Of a stretch of 64,000 bases of DNA, positions 1 through 8,842 are shown piece after piece (positions within the stretch are counted from its first letter, which is position 1; each line of letters begins with the position of its first letter). The stretch is from positions 62,001-126,000 of the forward strand of contig CAZUUJ010000001.1 in assembly GCA_964623625.1 (NCBI GenBank), given 5' to 3'. Origin of the DNA: CAZLGM01 sp964623625 (lineage in GTDB: Bacteria; Desulfobacterota; Desulfobulbia; Desulfobulbales; Desulfocapsaceae). The position numbers were made by a program, and so were the translations under genes. Below the pieces are notes generated by a model, which did not search any database, was not told the DNA's origin, and worked only from the letters and a program-made list of their open reading frames with translations.

Positions 1-513
1 GCCTATACCAAATATAGAGATAAAAGCTTCAACACCCCCAGTGGGAAATTTGAGTTCTTCTCGGAAAAGCTTGCCCAAAACGGTTTTGCCGGCACTCCAT
101 ATTCCGACGGCTTTCCCGAACACCCAATCAGTTTTTCGGACCTAAAAGAGGATTACCCAATCGTCGGCATCAGCGACGCCCGCGATAACCGGTTCACCAA
201 CTCACAGTTCAGAGGCATTCTCCGACTCTTAAATGATGAATATGGATGTGTTGTCGATATCAATCCCGACGACTGCAAACAATTGGGCATAAGCAGCGGC
301 GATCAAGTGAACATTGAAACACCCAGAGGCGCCATCCGAATGAAGGCCAAACAATCCGATGTGGTGCATCCAGGTTCGATACGGATTGCCTGGGGTTGGG
401 GAGATTATGATTCAAAATACAACCTCAACAGTCTCACCGATGATGACAGACGTAACCCGGTCACCGGCACTCCGTCCCAGCGGACGTTCATGTGCCGGGT
501 GACCAAGGTGTGA
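1..513 (+). CDS. Molybdopterin oxidoreductase, C-terminal part (5' end outside window)
   Basis: An open frame runs from the first base to a TGA at 511-513, giving 170 residues. It contains the NTPSGKFEFFSEKL motif that precedes the molydopterin-dinucleotide-binding domain in DMSO-reductase-family enzymes. The final domain follows, with NRFTNSQFRG and a hydrophobic beta-rich core (DQVNIETPRGAIRMKA), then NLNSLTDDDRRNPVTGTPSQ near the end. In this family the domain helps hold the bis-MGD cofactor of a molybdenum or tungsten oxidoreductase. The catalytic half and any Fe-S ligands lie upstream of the window, so the substrate cannot be told. Confidence 0.88.
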   Translation, partial: AYTKYRDKSFNTPSGKFEFFSEKLAQNGFAGTPYSDGFPEHPISFSDLKEDYPIVGISDARDNRFTNSQFRGILRLLNDEYGCVVDINPDDCKQLGISSGDQVNIETPRGAIRMKAKQSDVVHPGSIRIAWGWGDYDSKYNLNSLTDDDRRNPVTGTPSQRTFMCRVTKV

Positions 514-606
514 AAGCGTTTCAAAGTTGATAACCACCAGACAACTATGGTAATCTGTATCTACTGATTTTATTTCCTGATCAACTCAACCAAGGCAGAT
601 ATAGAC

Positions 607-1113
607 ATGAAAGCTCAACAACTCCTCTTTCCCCTTTCACTGGTTTTCACTCTTTTCCTTTCCGGTTGTATAGCTACATCCTGTCCCAACTGCGGCCGAC
701 TGACGACAAACCTCCAGGTCGATCACCAGTTCCAATCCCTACAGGTCCTTGATGATCACAACTATTACTATAACGGTGAAATAGTCGAACCGGATACCCT
801 CATCGCCATCCACAAAAGCTATACGCTTGATAAAGCCTACGGCTACTGGACCAAAATCGACATCACCCGAAAACAGCTCAAAGAATGGATGTGGATGTTT
901 AAAACCGTCGAAGGCAACTACGATGAGGACGACCGTATGACCATCATTTACCAGGGCTCTTCTATTCTTGATCCCCAGGGAGGTCAGGTCGGTCTCTATT
1001 ACTCGAAGTATCCCAGCCCGCCTATCCTGTTCCCCGCCCGGAACACAATTACCATCCATCCCCCGCAACCGCCCATCTCAGTCCGGATGATGCAGATGAG
1101 GGATCTGGATTGA
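607..1113 (+). CDS. Putative exported lipoprotein, unknown function
   Basis: This 168-residue protein starts at ATG 607, with an AAGG element about 10 bases upstream. It has a lysine-containing N-terminus, a hydrophobic core and a lipobox (LSGC, Cys near residue 21), so it should be a lipid-anchored envelope protein. Two further cysteine pairs follow at once (TSCPNC). The mature part is rich in Tyr and Trp and ends in a Pro-rich stretch, and I recognise no enzymatic motif in it. It lies 93 bases after the molybdoenzyme gene on the same strand and may be co-transcribed, although nothing ties their functions together. An open frame on the opposite strand is a shadow. Confidence 0.7.
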   Translation: MKAQQLLFPLSLVFTLFLSGCIATSCPNCGRLTTNLQVDHQFQSLQVLDDHNYYYNGEIVEPDTLIAIHKSYTLDKAYGYWTKIDITRKQLKEWMWMFKTVEGNYDEDDRMTIIYQGSSILDPQGGQVGLYYSKYPSPPILFPARNTITIHPPQPPISVRMMQMRDLD

Positions 1114-1199
1114 CCAAGGCTCTGCTGATTACCACCAAAGCTTAATTTTCGCTGAAAGAGACGTGGTAGTTTGAGATACCATACTCTTTACATATTGCC

Positions 1200-1228
1200 T
1201 TGTATATCGTCATAATTGACGATATAAT
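1200..1228 (+). promoter_or_regulatory. Predicted sigma-70 promoter of hipBA
   Basis: TTGTAT at 1200-1205 is followed by exactly 17 bases and then a perfect TATAAT at 1223-1228, 47 bases upstream of the hipB start codon. The spacer is almost filled by the first inverted repeat, which suits repression by the antitoxin. Confidence 0.6.
1204..1225. promoter_or_regulatory. Operator O1 for HipB (perfect inverted repeat)
   Basis: A perfect 9-base inverted repeat, ATATCGTCA and TGACGATAT, is separated by TAAT. It covers the space between the predicted -35 and -10 elements. HipB proteins are known to bind palindromic operators of this kind in their own promoters. That this exact sequence is the target is inferred from position and symmetry. 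Confidence 0.65.
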
Positions 1229-1246
1229 GGTAAATACAATATTAAT

Positions 1247-1262
1247 TCGACAAAAATGACGA
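1247..1262. promoter_or_regulatory. Operator O2 for HipB (imperfect copy)
   Basis: TCGACA-AAAA-TGACGA repeats the core of the upstream palindrome (TCGTCA-TAAT-TGACGA) with one half-site mismatch. The two centres are 40 bases apart, close to four helical turns, so two HipB dimers would sit on the same face of the DNA. It lies 13 bases before the hipB start codon. Confidence 0.5.
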
Positions 1263-1275
1263 TTTATTCACCATT

Positions 1276-1617
1276 ATGTTGTCTGCAGACGAAACAATTC
1301 TTCTTGAACTTGGAAAACGGATCGGCAGCTACCGTGTTAACCGGGAGATAACCCAGGCGGAGCTGGCCAGACAGGCCGGTGTTTCTAAACGCACTATTGA
1401 ACGGATTGAAGCAGGATCTTCCGCTCAGATGGTGTCCATCATTCGAATCCTGCGGGTTCTTGGTCTTCTTCAAAATCTGGATCAGCTCGTTCCCGATCCG
1501 GCTGGGCGGCCTATGGCCCTTTTAAGACGACAACAAGAAAAAGTCCGGCAGAGAGCCTCCTCAAAACGAACACCTGGCCGGCCAGAAAGCAAATGGTCCT
1601 GGGGGGAGGAAATATGA
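1276..1617 (+). CDS. hipB: HipB-type antitoxin, XRE-family regulator
   Basis: This 113-residue protein carries an XRE helix-turn-helix at roughly residues 10-65. The line ITQAELARQAGVSKRTIERIEAG is the recognition region, with the usual hydrophobic spacing. A basic C-terminal tail (about residues 75-113, with RRQQEKVRQRASSKRT) is longer than a bare HTH domain. The stop codon overlaps the hipA start in an ATGA arrangement, so the two are translationally coupled, as in hipBA modules. Known HipB proteins bind HipA, neutralise it and repress their own promoter. The two inverted repeats just upstream are the likely operators. Confidence 0.85.
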   Translation: MLSADETILLELGKRIGSYRVNREITQAELARQAGVSKRTIERIEAGSSAQMVSIIRILRVLGLLQNLDQLVPDPAGRPMALLRRQQEKVRQRASSKRTPGRPESKWSWGEEI

Positions 1618-2921
1618 GTTTTGTTGCCGAAGTGAAACTCTGGGGACGAACAATAGGAGCCGTCTCTTTACCTTCTGACAGCGAGGTTGCCGCATTCGAA
1701 TACGACACACCCTTCATTGGCAGTGGCATCGAAGTTGCTCCGCTTATGATGCCTTTGAGTAGTCGTGTCTATTCCTTTCCCGAATTATCCCGCCAATCTT
1801 TCCACGGGTTGCCAGGCCTTCTGGCCGACTCTTTGCCTGACAAATTCGGCAACGCTCTTATCAATGCCTGGCTGGCTACCCATGGACGAACTCCAGACTC
1901 GTTCAACGCCATCGAACGGCTCTGCTATACAGGATCACGGGGCATGGGGGCTCTCGAATTTGTTCCGGCGCTCGGTCCAAAGAAAAAAAAAGATGCAGCC
2001 ATTCAGATCGACAGGCTGGTGGAACTCGCCTCCCAGGTTCTCTCCCAGCGTACCCGTATCGGCACTTCTCTGCCAAGCGGCGAAAACAAACAACCTCTTG
2101 AGGACATTTTACGGGTCGGCACTTCCGCTGGTGGAGCAAGGGCCAAGGCGATAATTGCCTGGAACCCTCAGACCAATGGGGTGCGTTCCGGCCAGATGCC
2201 TGCTGGAAAAGGTTTCGAATATTGGCTGCTGAAATTCGATGGTGTCAGCGGCAACAGGGATAAGGAGCAGGAAGACTTGAAGGGATATGGTCTTATCGAA
2301 TATGCTTACTCGCTCATGGCTGTCGATGCCGGAATCACCATGGCTGATTGCCGGATCTTTTCGGAAAACGGCAGAAACCATTTTATGACACGCCGCTTCG
2401 ACCGGACGCCTGACGGCAAAAAGCTTCATATGCAGTCTTTTGGGGCCCTGGCCCATTTCGATTTCAATATAGCCGGTGCCCACTCTTACGAACAGGCTCT
2501 GTTTGTCATCAGACAACTCGGATTAGGTATGGATACTGTCGAGCAGATGTTTCGTCGTTTGGCGTTTAACATTGTCGGCCGCAACCAGGACGATCATGTA
2601 AAAAACATTGCCTTTCTTATGGATAAATTCGGCACCTGGTCCCTGGCACCCGCCTTTGACCTCACCTACTCCTATAATCCAGCCGGGATGTGGACCTCCA
2701 GCCATCAGATGACCTTGAACGCCAAACGGGACAATTTCACCATGGAGGACTTTATCGCCTGCGCCAAAACCGCTTCCATGAAACGGGGCCGGGCAAAAAC
2801 CATTGTCCGGGAAGTTCAAGATACCATCTCCCGCTGGCCCGATTATGCAGATAACGCTGGTGTTTCTGCTGTCTGGAGGGATCAGATACTGCGAAACCTC
2901 CGCCTGAGCCAGTTCCTATAA
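1614..2921 (+). CDS. hipA: HipA-type serine/threonine kinase toxin
   Basis: This protein has 435 residues from ATG 1614, chosen because GGGGGGAGGA lies just upstream and the start overlaps the hipB stop. Full-length HipA proteins are about this size. The N-terminal HipA coupling domain is followed by the kinase-like body. It has the Gly-rich GTSAGGARAKA loop, YWLLKFDG, FGALAHFDF, the catalytic NQDDHVKNIAFLMD segment and LAPAFDLTYS holding the metal-binding Asp. The key catalytic and metal residues appear intact, so the toxin looks active. Characterised HipA enzymes phosphorylate glutamyl-tRNA synthetase and induce persistence. The target here is not known. Confidence 0.9.
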   Translation: MSFVAEVKLWGRTIGAVSLPSDSEVAAFEYDTPFIGSGIEVAPLMMPLSSRVYSFPELSRQSFHGLPGLLADSLPDKFGNALINAWLATHGRTPDSFNAIERLCYTGSRGMGALEFVPALGPKKKKDAAIQIDRLVELASQVLSQRTRIGTSLPSGENKQPLEDILRVGTSAGGARAKAIIAWNPQTNGVRSGQMPAGKGFEYWLLKFDGVSGNRDKEQEDLKGYGLIEYAYSLMAVDAGITMADCRIFSENGRNHFMTRRFDRTPDGKKLHMQSFGALAHFDFNIAGAHSYEQALFVIRQLGLGMDTVEQMFRRLAFNIVGRNQDDHVKNIAFLMDKFGTWSLAPAFDLTYSYNPAGMWTSSHQMTLNAKRDNFTMEDFIACAKTASMKRGRAKTIVREVQDTISRWPDYADNAGVSAVWRDQILRNLRLSQFL

Positions 2922-3453
2922 GCACTCCCCCCCAACAGCTTGAAGGAAAGTCAGTTGAGGTTAAAAAAGCTTTGTTCTCTACCCATTCATTGATTTAATG
3001 AAAGCAAAAAACTTAAAAAACACAGATAATTGCTGCAGGAAGATTTTTTGATCAACTTGTCGATGCTTATCGGATAGAACTTACAAGGTTTGGAAATAAT
3101 TTTAGGGTATAAGGTAATATATTTCTATCTCCTTAACCTACCTAAAGATACTCAGGAAACATCTCAACCTACTGCTATCTTTTTTGTTGATACTGGCAGC
3201 TCAAATCTAAATTGTCCATCCGGTTAACTGCGACATGACCTATCATGAGGGTTGGTTAACTAAGGCTGGTCCAGTTTTGAATACCCTTATAACGCCTATG
3301 ACTGACAGCCCGTTCTGGCTGGCCGCTTTCCATTTTTCCGGATTCTGGTATGGCGGCTAAGCTGATAAGTATTACAGTGTTATGCTTTTGGCATGACTTA
3401 AAACAAATGCTTGACTGGTAACCACTTGCTTTGTAGTAATTATAATAGATTCA
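2922..3453. other. Gene-poor stretch after hipA
   Basis: I see no convincing gene here. A 41-codon open frame on the plus strand (3235-3360, beginning MTYHEGWLTKAG) has no ribosome-binding site and may be chance or a remnant. The stretch is AT-rich and holds no clear terminator. Confidence 0.4.
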
Positions 3454-3672
3454 GTGGACTTGCTGGTGCTGGTTGCCGGCATCGGTCTATTTACGCATTT
3501 CAGTCAAATCGATAGATTCATTTGGATCATTGCCAAGTTTTTTATCTTATTGATGCTGGCAGTATGGCCAGTGTATCTATATGGCGACAAGAAGAACCTG
3601 CCCTGGTTGGGGGTCACCAGCATTCTATTAGGTTTGGTTGCTGCGGTTTTAGCCTTTTATAAGCCTTTTTAG
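3454..3672 (+). CDS. Possible small membrane protein
   Basis: A 72-residue frame opens at GTG 3454 and would encode about three hydrophobic helices (residues 1-15, 22-43 and 50-69) with a short GDKKN loop. No Shine-Dalgarno sequence is visible. A TATAAT at 3441-3446 lies too close upstream to allow a normal leader, so it may be a leaderless mRNA or not a gene. The hydrophobic pattern is the only positive evidence, and I recognise no family. Confidence 0.35.
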   Translation: MDLLVLVAGIGLFTHFSQIDRFIWIIAKFFILLMLAVWPVYLYGDKKNLPWLGVTSILLGLVAAVLAFYKPF

Positions 3673-3687
3673 GAAAAAGCGTAACTA

Positions 3688-3724
3688 GTCCCACCTCACT
3701 AAAAGGTCCACTCTTGAGTGGGAC
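3688..3724. terminator. Hairpin with two competing stems after the small membrane ORF
   Basis: GTCCCACCTCA (3688-3698) can pair with TGAGTGGGAC (3715-3724), with one bulged C. GTCCACTC (3706-3713) can pair with the same right arm. No U-run follows, so it is a weak terminator candidate or an attenuator-like fold. Confidence 0.35.
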
Positions 3725-3936
3725 AGATCATTTCCATGCAAAGAAAAATCAGGAATAATCTTGGGCTTTTTTTCTTTACTCTTCAATAAACTTGCCTCCG
3801 CCAAGCTTTCTATGATGGACTGCTCTATTATTTCCGGGCCCCTTCCTCAGTGTTTCCCATCATAATTATACCTTGAGCTTGGGTGTAACACCTATAGGTT
3901 AACCTTGTTCGAGAGGTTCAACATGGTAAGTATAAT

Positions 3937-4308
3937 GTGATCACTACAAAAGAACTGCAAAAGGCAATTAAGGCCGGTAAAGAAATGTTACTTATCGATA
4001 CCATGCCTTATGAGGCCTGCTATAAAAAGAATCATATACCTGGCGCCAAACAGTTTTTATTTCCCATCCCTGATATGGTCGAATGGGACGTGAAGGAAAC
4101 AGAGGGCAAGTCCCTTGCTGATTATGAGGCTCTTCTTGGTCCTGATAAAAGCAAAAAGATTGTTGTTTATTGCGGATTCGTAAAATGCACAAGAAGCCAT
4201 AATGGCGCTACATGGGCGGTAAAACTTGGATATACCAACGTTTACCGTCACCCCGGCGGAATCTTTCCCTGGAAAGGAGCTGGTTATGAGGTTGAAAAGG
4301 AACATTAA
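3937..4308 (+). CDS. Single-domain rhodanese-like protein
   Basis: This 123-residue rhodanese domain shows the family landmarks. They are LLIDTMP near the N-terminus, HIPGAKQF with the conserved His-Ile-Pro-Gly, and the active loop VVYCGFVKCTRSH. Cys79 is the likely sulfur-carrying residue and Arg86 follows the loop. WAVKLGYTNVYRHPGG closes the domain. Such proteins move sulfane sulfur to thiol acceptors. The usable in-frame start is GTG 3937, but a GAGAGG element at 3911 is better placed for ATG 3923, which opens only a 5-codon frame ending at the same spot. The true N-terminus is therefore uncertain. The LysR regulator follows 73 bases later. Confidence 0.78.
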   Translation: MITTKELQKAIKAGKEMLLIDTMPYEACYKKNHIPGAKQFLFPIPDMVEWDVKETEGKSLADYEALLGPDKSKKIVVYCGFVKCTRSHNGATWAVKLGYTNVYRHPGGIFPWKGAGYEVEKEH

Positions 4309-4381
4309 AACTGTTCATTACGATACTAGAAACCAATGTTATTCCGCTTTTCCCTGTAACCACTTCTTTTAAAGGAATCCG

Positions 4382-5296
4382 ATGGAATTCAGAAAACTGG
4401 AAGTGTTCTGCAAAGTTGTTGAGTTAAGGAGTTTCACCAAGGCAGCTGAAGAAACCTATTTATCACAACCAACAATTAGTGAGCATATTCGAGGCCTTGA
4501 GAACGAATTAGGCCATAAACTTTTTAATCGGCTGGGAAAGGAGGTAGAAATAACTCCTACTGGAGAGGTGCTCTATAAATATGCCTTGGAAATACTTCAG
4601 AAGCAGCAGGAAGCGATTCAGGCCGTTGCACATTTTAACGGTACACTGGCAGGTAAAATTTCAATTGGTTGCGGCACCATCCCCGGAACTTACATCTTGC
4701 CGGAATTGATCAGCAGTTTTCACCATGTACATCCATCAATCAAGGCGATTCTGCGAATCACCAGTTCCCGGATTGTTGCTGGGAATGTATTGAACGGGGA
4801 GCTTGAGTTTGGAATTGTTGGGGCGAAGTGGAATGAAAAAAAGTTAACTTGGGCCGAAATTTTTTCTGACGAATTGACCCTTGCCGTTCACCCTGAACAC
4901 ACCTTAGCCGGTAAGGACAAGGTGTCCTTGCAAGAAGCCATTCAGTTCCCTTTTGTGTTAAGGGAACCTGAGTCTGGAACTCGCAGGGTTTTTGCCGGAA
5001 TTTTGGAAAAGGAGGGGATCAGGGAAAGCGACTTGAAGGTGGTTGCAGAAATTGGTTCGACTGCTGCCGTCAAAGAGGCGGTGAAGGCTGGAATCGGTGC
5101 GTCGGTTCTTTCAAAACGTGCAGTTTCAGATGATTTGGATTGCTGTAAACTGGTAACACTTTCCATGCAAGGACTGGACTTTCGGCGTTCTTTTTATTTA
5201 GTTCAGCGAAAAAATCGAGAGCTCTCCCCAATTGCAACCTCCTTTGTCGACTTTATAAAAACCAAACATGCAGCTTCCGAAACAGGGAGGAGTTAA
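4382..5296 (+). CDS. LysR-family regulator, selenium-metabolism-like subgroup
   Basis: This 304-residue protein starts at ATG 4382, with AAAGGAAT just upstream. Residues 1-60 form the winged HTH (FRKLEVFCKVVELRSFTKAA, then LSQPTISEHIRGLENELG). Residues 90-295 form the periplasmic-binding-protein-like effector domain, starting GKISIGCGTIPGTYILP. The N-terminus and the GTIPGTYILP segment resemble LysR proteins labelled selenium-metabolism-associated in anaerobes. That link is from memory of the family and the effector is not shown. It lies just after the rhodanese gene on the same strand, so the rhodanese may be its target or operon partner. Confidence 0.82.
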   Translation: MEFRKLEVFCKVVELRSFTKAAEETYLSQPTISEHIRGLENELGHKLFNRLGKEVEITPTGEVLYKYALEILQKQQEAIQAVAHFNGTLAGKISIGCGTIPGTYILPELISSFHHVHPSIKAILRITSSRIVAGNVLNGELEFGIVGAKWNEKKLTWAEIFSDELTLAVHPEHTLAGKDKVSLQEAIQFPFVLREPESGTRRVFAGILEKEGIRESDLKVVAEIGSTAAVKEAVKAGIGASVLSKRAVSDDLDCCKLVTLSMQGLDFRRSFYLVQRKNRELSPIATSFVDFIKTKHAASETGRS

Positions 5297-5419
5297 ATCG
5301 AAGCTCTCAATGATGACGTTGATGCGCCGGGTTACGAGCGTTAACTGCCGATCCTTTCTCAAAGCCAGTTGCTTCAATATTGGCTCTTAAGCGTATTTGA
5401 AGGTATTACCATTGACCAA

Positions 5420-6883
5420 TTACCGGAGCTGTCTCATCCTGCCGGCAACCAGACCTGTATCGGAACGGTTTGCATTCCTTGTGGGACCTGGGCCTGCAAC
5501 AAACCGGCTGTGATCTCCGCGTGAAGAAGAACGGCTTATCTTCGGCGTTACTTTAAGACTCAAGGTATTGCTTTTGCCATAACGGGTCTTCAAACGTATT
5601 TTGTAGTTGCCTTGGGATGTCATCTTACCGGTTAATGAAAATGTGTGAGACTTGTTGGGTTTCAGCGCACTAAACTTACCGCTGTTTGACTTAAACGGAC
5701 TGTTGGGGGAACAAAAAAGCGAATAGCTAATCATATTCGGGCCAACTCCTTTGCCGACATTGGTTACCTTGACCTTCACCTTGGCGCTCTCGCCAACTTT
5801 GAGTGCAGAATCGCCGGTTGAAAGGGTAATGCGAAACTTAGGGTCAAGTGTCGCGATTGGGTGGGTTGATACTTTTCTTTCAGGGGAGCAACTCATCCGC
5901 CATCGCTTGGTGTTGTCATTATCATTGCTTTCGCTAACCCGTTTTCCTCCGTCAAGCCGTACTTCCACCCAGACTCCAGATGCTTCTTTTGTGCTCAACT
6001 GATAGAATAAGCGCTTTGCCCGGCCGGTGGCCCCTTCATTCAGACCGGCATAATTATATGACTTTACCTTTTTGCCGCCAATCTTCACATCCATTGTAAA
6101 TGGACCTGCAGTTGCTTTGCCGGTATTTTGGGGAATCAGTCCAATGTTGACGGTTCGTGTTTTTTTATCACAGACGGCGCTGGCTTTGGCAAAAACCAGG
6201 TTGGGATATTCCTTAGGTTGTGGTGTTTGCTGAACCATGTCAGAATGCGACCCGCTTCTTTCAACAATTTGGTTATTCTCTGTTTTTGCTTCCGATTCTT
6301 GTTGTTTCAACTGTGAGATACCACCGATAACATCCTTGATATCTTCTGTCGATCCTGGCGAAACACCCAGAGGTGGTTTAACAAATTGTGGTTTGGTTGC
6401 CTTTTCCTTTAAAATATCTTCAGCAGAAGAAACGGTGAGCGTTGTAGTAATGTAGACACTTCCTTTCTCCGCTGCAATACAGCCGGTCTGATTAGGCTTC
6501 AGCCCCATAACAGCAATTGTATATGTCCCTGCCTTTTCCGCTGTAAAGGAATGATAATGCGGCAAGGGCGACTGATCTATATAGAGATCAGAGAGTCCTT
6601 CACTTCCATCTGCACCAGATGTACCTAACCATGATAAACAGGTACCTGATCCCCATACTTTTGCTGTTACCTTGTCCCCAACGGCAACATTGTATTGGGA
6701 AAGGGTCAGGTCGACAATTTCACCGGGAACTGCCGGGACCGTATTCATCGAACCAGTTTGTGTCTGTTTACTTTCTTCAGCTCCATAATTTTGCCCGGAT
6801 GCTCCAACGGCAAAAGAGCTGAACAAGAGCAAATAAAACGACATGATGACTGTCAAAAGGCCTATATTCTTTATCTTATTCAT
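5420..6883 (-). CDS. Secreted protein with PKD-like and CARDB-like domains
   Basis: This 487-residue protein starts at ATG 6883, immediately after a strong GGAGGAGGAG element at 6888-6897. A further in-frame ATG 34 codons upstream is less likely. A signal peptide covers about residues 1-30. An Ig/PKD-like domain follows, with SQYNVAVGDKVTAKVWGSG and AGTYTIAVMG, then a low-complexity linker. Next are two CARDB-like beta-sandwiches: one with VNIGLIPQNTGKATAGPF ending SESNDNDNTKRW, and one with VKVKVTNVGKGVG. The tail is basic and Arg/Ser-rich. It is probably an envelope or extracellular structural or binding protein of the same general class as the large proteins further along. Confidence 0.78.
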   Translation of the reverse strand: MNKIKNIGLLTVIMSFYLLLFSSFAVGASGQNYGAEESKQTQTGSMNTVPAVPGEIVDLTLSQYNVAVGDKVTAKVWGSGTCLSWLGTSGADGSEGLSDLYIDQSPLPHYHSFTAEKAGTYTIAVMGLKPNQTGCIAAEKGSVYITTTLTVSSAEDILKEKATKPQFVKPPLGVSPGSTEDIKDVIGGISQLKQQESEAKTENNQIVERSGSHSDMVQQTPQPKEYPNLVFAKASAVCDKKTRTVNIGLIPQNTGKATAGPFTMDVKIGGKKVKSYNYAGLNEGATGRAKRLFYQLSTKEASGVWVEVRLDGGKRVSESNDNDNTKRWRMSCSPERKVSTHPIATLDPKFRITLSTGDSALKVGESAKVKVKVTNVGKGVGPNMISYSLFCSPNSPFKSNSGKFSALKPNKSHTFSLTGKMTSQGNYKIRLKTRYGKSNTLSLKVTPKISRSSSRGDHSRFVAGPGPTRNANRSDTGLVAGRMRQLR

Positions 6884-7297
6884 CTTTACTCCTCCTCCAT
6901 GATCCATCAATTCAGGCAAGCATGCCCGACTGGAATTGTTTTGTATACTTAGTGATGAGTTGTCCTGAAGGAGCAAATTGTTCATTATAGGTTGAACAAG
7001 TTTAAAGATGACCGATAACGGTACTGAACGGTGCGGTCTCGATAAGTCATCAGATCTGATCTATACGCTAAACCTTGATGAAGCAGAAAGATTACCAATG
7101 ACAATCATCCTGATGCTGATGGCCACTCGCGTGCGAGTGTGAAATAACAAGAAAAGGCCGAGCAGAAAACATCTTAAGGCGGACTTGGTCTGGTAGCCGG
7201 AATGACGGGGTAGAATCGCTGAAAAGGCCATAGAACCACAAACGAAATTATACTGCTCAGGCCGATTTCGTGTATGGCTATTTATGAAAAAACCGGG
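6884..7297. other. Intergenic stretch with a short GC-rich palindrome
   Basis: No gene is supported. CACTCGC at 7124-7130 and GCGAGTG at 7133-7139 form a perfect 7-base palindrome with a two-base centre, too tight for a normal hairpin loop but suitable as a protein-binding site. Nothing else stands out. Confidence 0.4.
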
Positions 7298-8842
7298 CTA
7301 GAATCTTTTGCCATTAAGCCCGAACTCAACACTCTTATCACCGGGTTTGCCCGGAACCCTGACGTACACTGTCCAGTGGAGATTCTGACATTTAGGGCCG
7401 CCATCAAGGAACACATAGCGGACCGTACCGCCTCCCAGTGCTTTCGGCGCCCCACTGACAACCTTTGGTAGAACTGAAAAGTCCACATCATCCAGCCTGA
7501 ACGGCTGCATACACCGTGCCCTTGGCCCGCTACGGGGACCGAGGAGGGTTCCACCACGATAGATATAGCTGGCGATCCCATCAGCGCTCGATTGCTCCAA
7601 AACCGCGATAGTGGCAAAGTTGGGATAGATGATCATCTGCAAGACAACCGGTAGTTTCTTCTGCATGGCAGCAACAAGTCTTGCGGGATCACGGAGCAGA
7701 TTTTCCCTGGCAACTGAAACGGTTTTGGATCGTTTGGGTTTACGATACTGTTTTGCACTCTTGGGATCTATTTTGGACAGCGTTATACTCGCGGCACTCT
7801 TTGTAAGCGTGTCGGGATCATCCAATGCTGATTTGATAACAGGTATTGCCTTTTGGGCCTTCACTCCCATATTTCCCAGGGCGCGGATGCAACTGCGGCG
7901 CACGATTGGCCATTTATCTTTTATTCCGGCAATCAGCGCCGGGATGGCTGAGGCCGCTTTTGTTCCCAGAGTGCCGATTGCTTCCGCCGCCGCAGCCCGG
8001 GTATCCTGATCCGGGTCGTTTGTTATCGATTTTGCAAGAACTGGTACGGATGTTAATGAAACCGCGCCCATCCGGCCAAGGACATTTGCCGCAGCGTTTC
8101 GATCCTGAGGAGAACGTGAGGTTGACAGGATTTGAATGAGGGGATCGACGGCTCCTTTAACCGACGGTTTATATTTAGCGATTGCGTAGATGAGCCCAAC
8201 GGTTGTTGAATTGGAAGGGGCCTTCAAGGCCTCAACAATCATTGAGGCCATCTGCTGATTTTTTACTTTAGTGAGTTTGCCTAAAATCCCATGAGCATCA
8301 TTTGATACACTGACATCTTTGTCATATGTACAATCCAGGGCAACGGGAAAGAGTTCCTGAGGAGAGGTTCTACCCTGTAGTTGTTTAAGACCGCGGACAC
8401 GTTCTTTGCAGCGATCGGCTCCCAGCAGTCGCCGATAGGTTGGTTCAAGTTCTTTAAACCCTAATCCCATTTTTCTCAAAGCCATGGCCGCGTTGGCAAT
8501 AACCCGAAAGCTTGGATCATTAAGCGCCTGCCTGAGCGCCGGCAACGTCGACTTGGCTCTGTCGCCGAATCTCCAGAGCGAGGTGGCTGCATTGGCCCGG
8601 ACTGATGGGGATTCGTCGCCAAGCGCCATTCCCAGTGAAGGAATGACTTTAGGATCACCAATTTTCCCAAGACGCCAGGCTGCATCGGCCCGTACGGATA
8701 TCTTGGGCGATGTGGTGAGCAGCCTGAGGAGTTTATCTGTTTCGCTCTCCTTCTTGAAAAAGGCTGATGATGTCCCTGCAGAAAGGAACATGGTGAACAG
8801 TAAAGACAGAACGATTGTCAAGCGGTTAAACGATATGCTCAT
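7298..8842 (-). CDS. Exported HEAT-repeat protein
   Basis: This 514-residue protein starts at ATG 8842, preceded by AAGGAGA at 8849-8855. The first 26 or so residues form a signal peptide ending near SSAFF. Residues 30 to about 370 are helical HEAT/PBS-lyase-type repeats of about 31-38 residues. They recur as VRADAAWRLGKIGDPKVIP, VRANAATSLWRFG, TRAAAAEAIGTLGTKA and RRSCIRALGNMG. The last 150 residues form a different, beta-rich domain with several Gly and Cys residues. HEAT arrays are protein-binding scaffolds, and this one would act in the periplasm or outside the cell. No enzymatic motif is visible. Confidence 0.82.
   Translation of the reverse strand: MSISFNRLTIVLSLLFTMFLSAGTSSAFFKKESETDKLLRLLTTSPKISVRADAAWRLGKIGDPKVIPSLGMALGDESPSVRANAATSLWRFGDRAKSTLPALRQALNDPSFRVIANAAMALRKMGLGFKELEPTYRRLLGADRCKERVRGLKQLQGRTSPQELFPVALDCTYDKDVSVSNDAHGILGKLTKVKNQQMASMIVEALKAPSNSTTVGLIYAIAKYKPSVKGAVDPLIQILSTSRSPQDRNAAANVLGRMGAVSLTSVPVLAKSITNDPDQDTRAAAAEAIGTLGTKAASAIPALIAGIKDKWPIVRRSCIRALGNMGVKAQKAIPVIKSALDDPDTLTKSAASITLSKIDPKSAKQYRKPKRSKTVSVARENLLRDPARLVAAMQKKLPVVLQMIIYPNFATIAVLEQSSADGIASYIYRGGTLLGPRSGPRARCMQPFRLDDVDFSVLPKVVSGAPKALGGGTVRYVFLDGGPKCQNLHWTVYVRVPGKPGDKSVEFGLNGKRF

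Noticed and set aside
739..1068. Open frame opposite the lipoprotein gene
   Set aside because: It has no ribosome site or recognisable feature, while the plus strand has a clear lipobox.
1593..1613. Upstream start for hipA at 1593
   Set aside because: It would begin inside hipB before the strong GGGGGGAGGA site; ATG 1614 has correct spacing and the usual HipA N-terminus.
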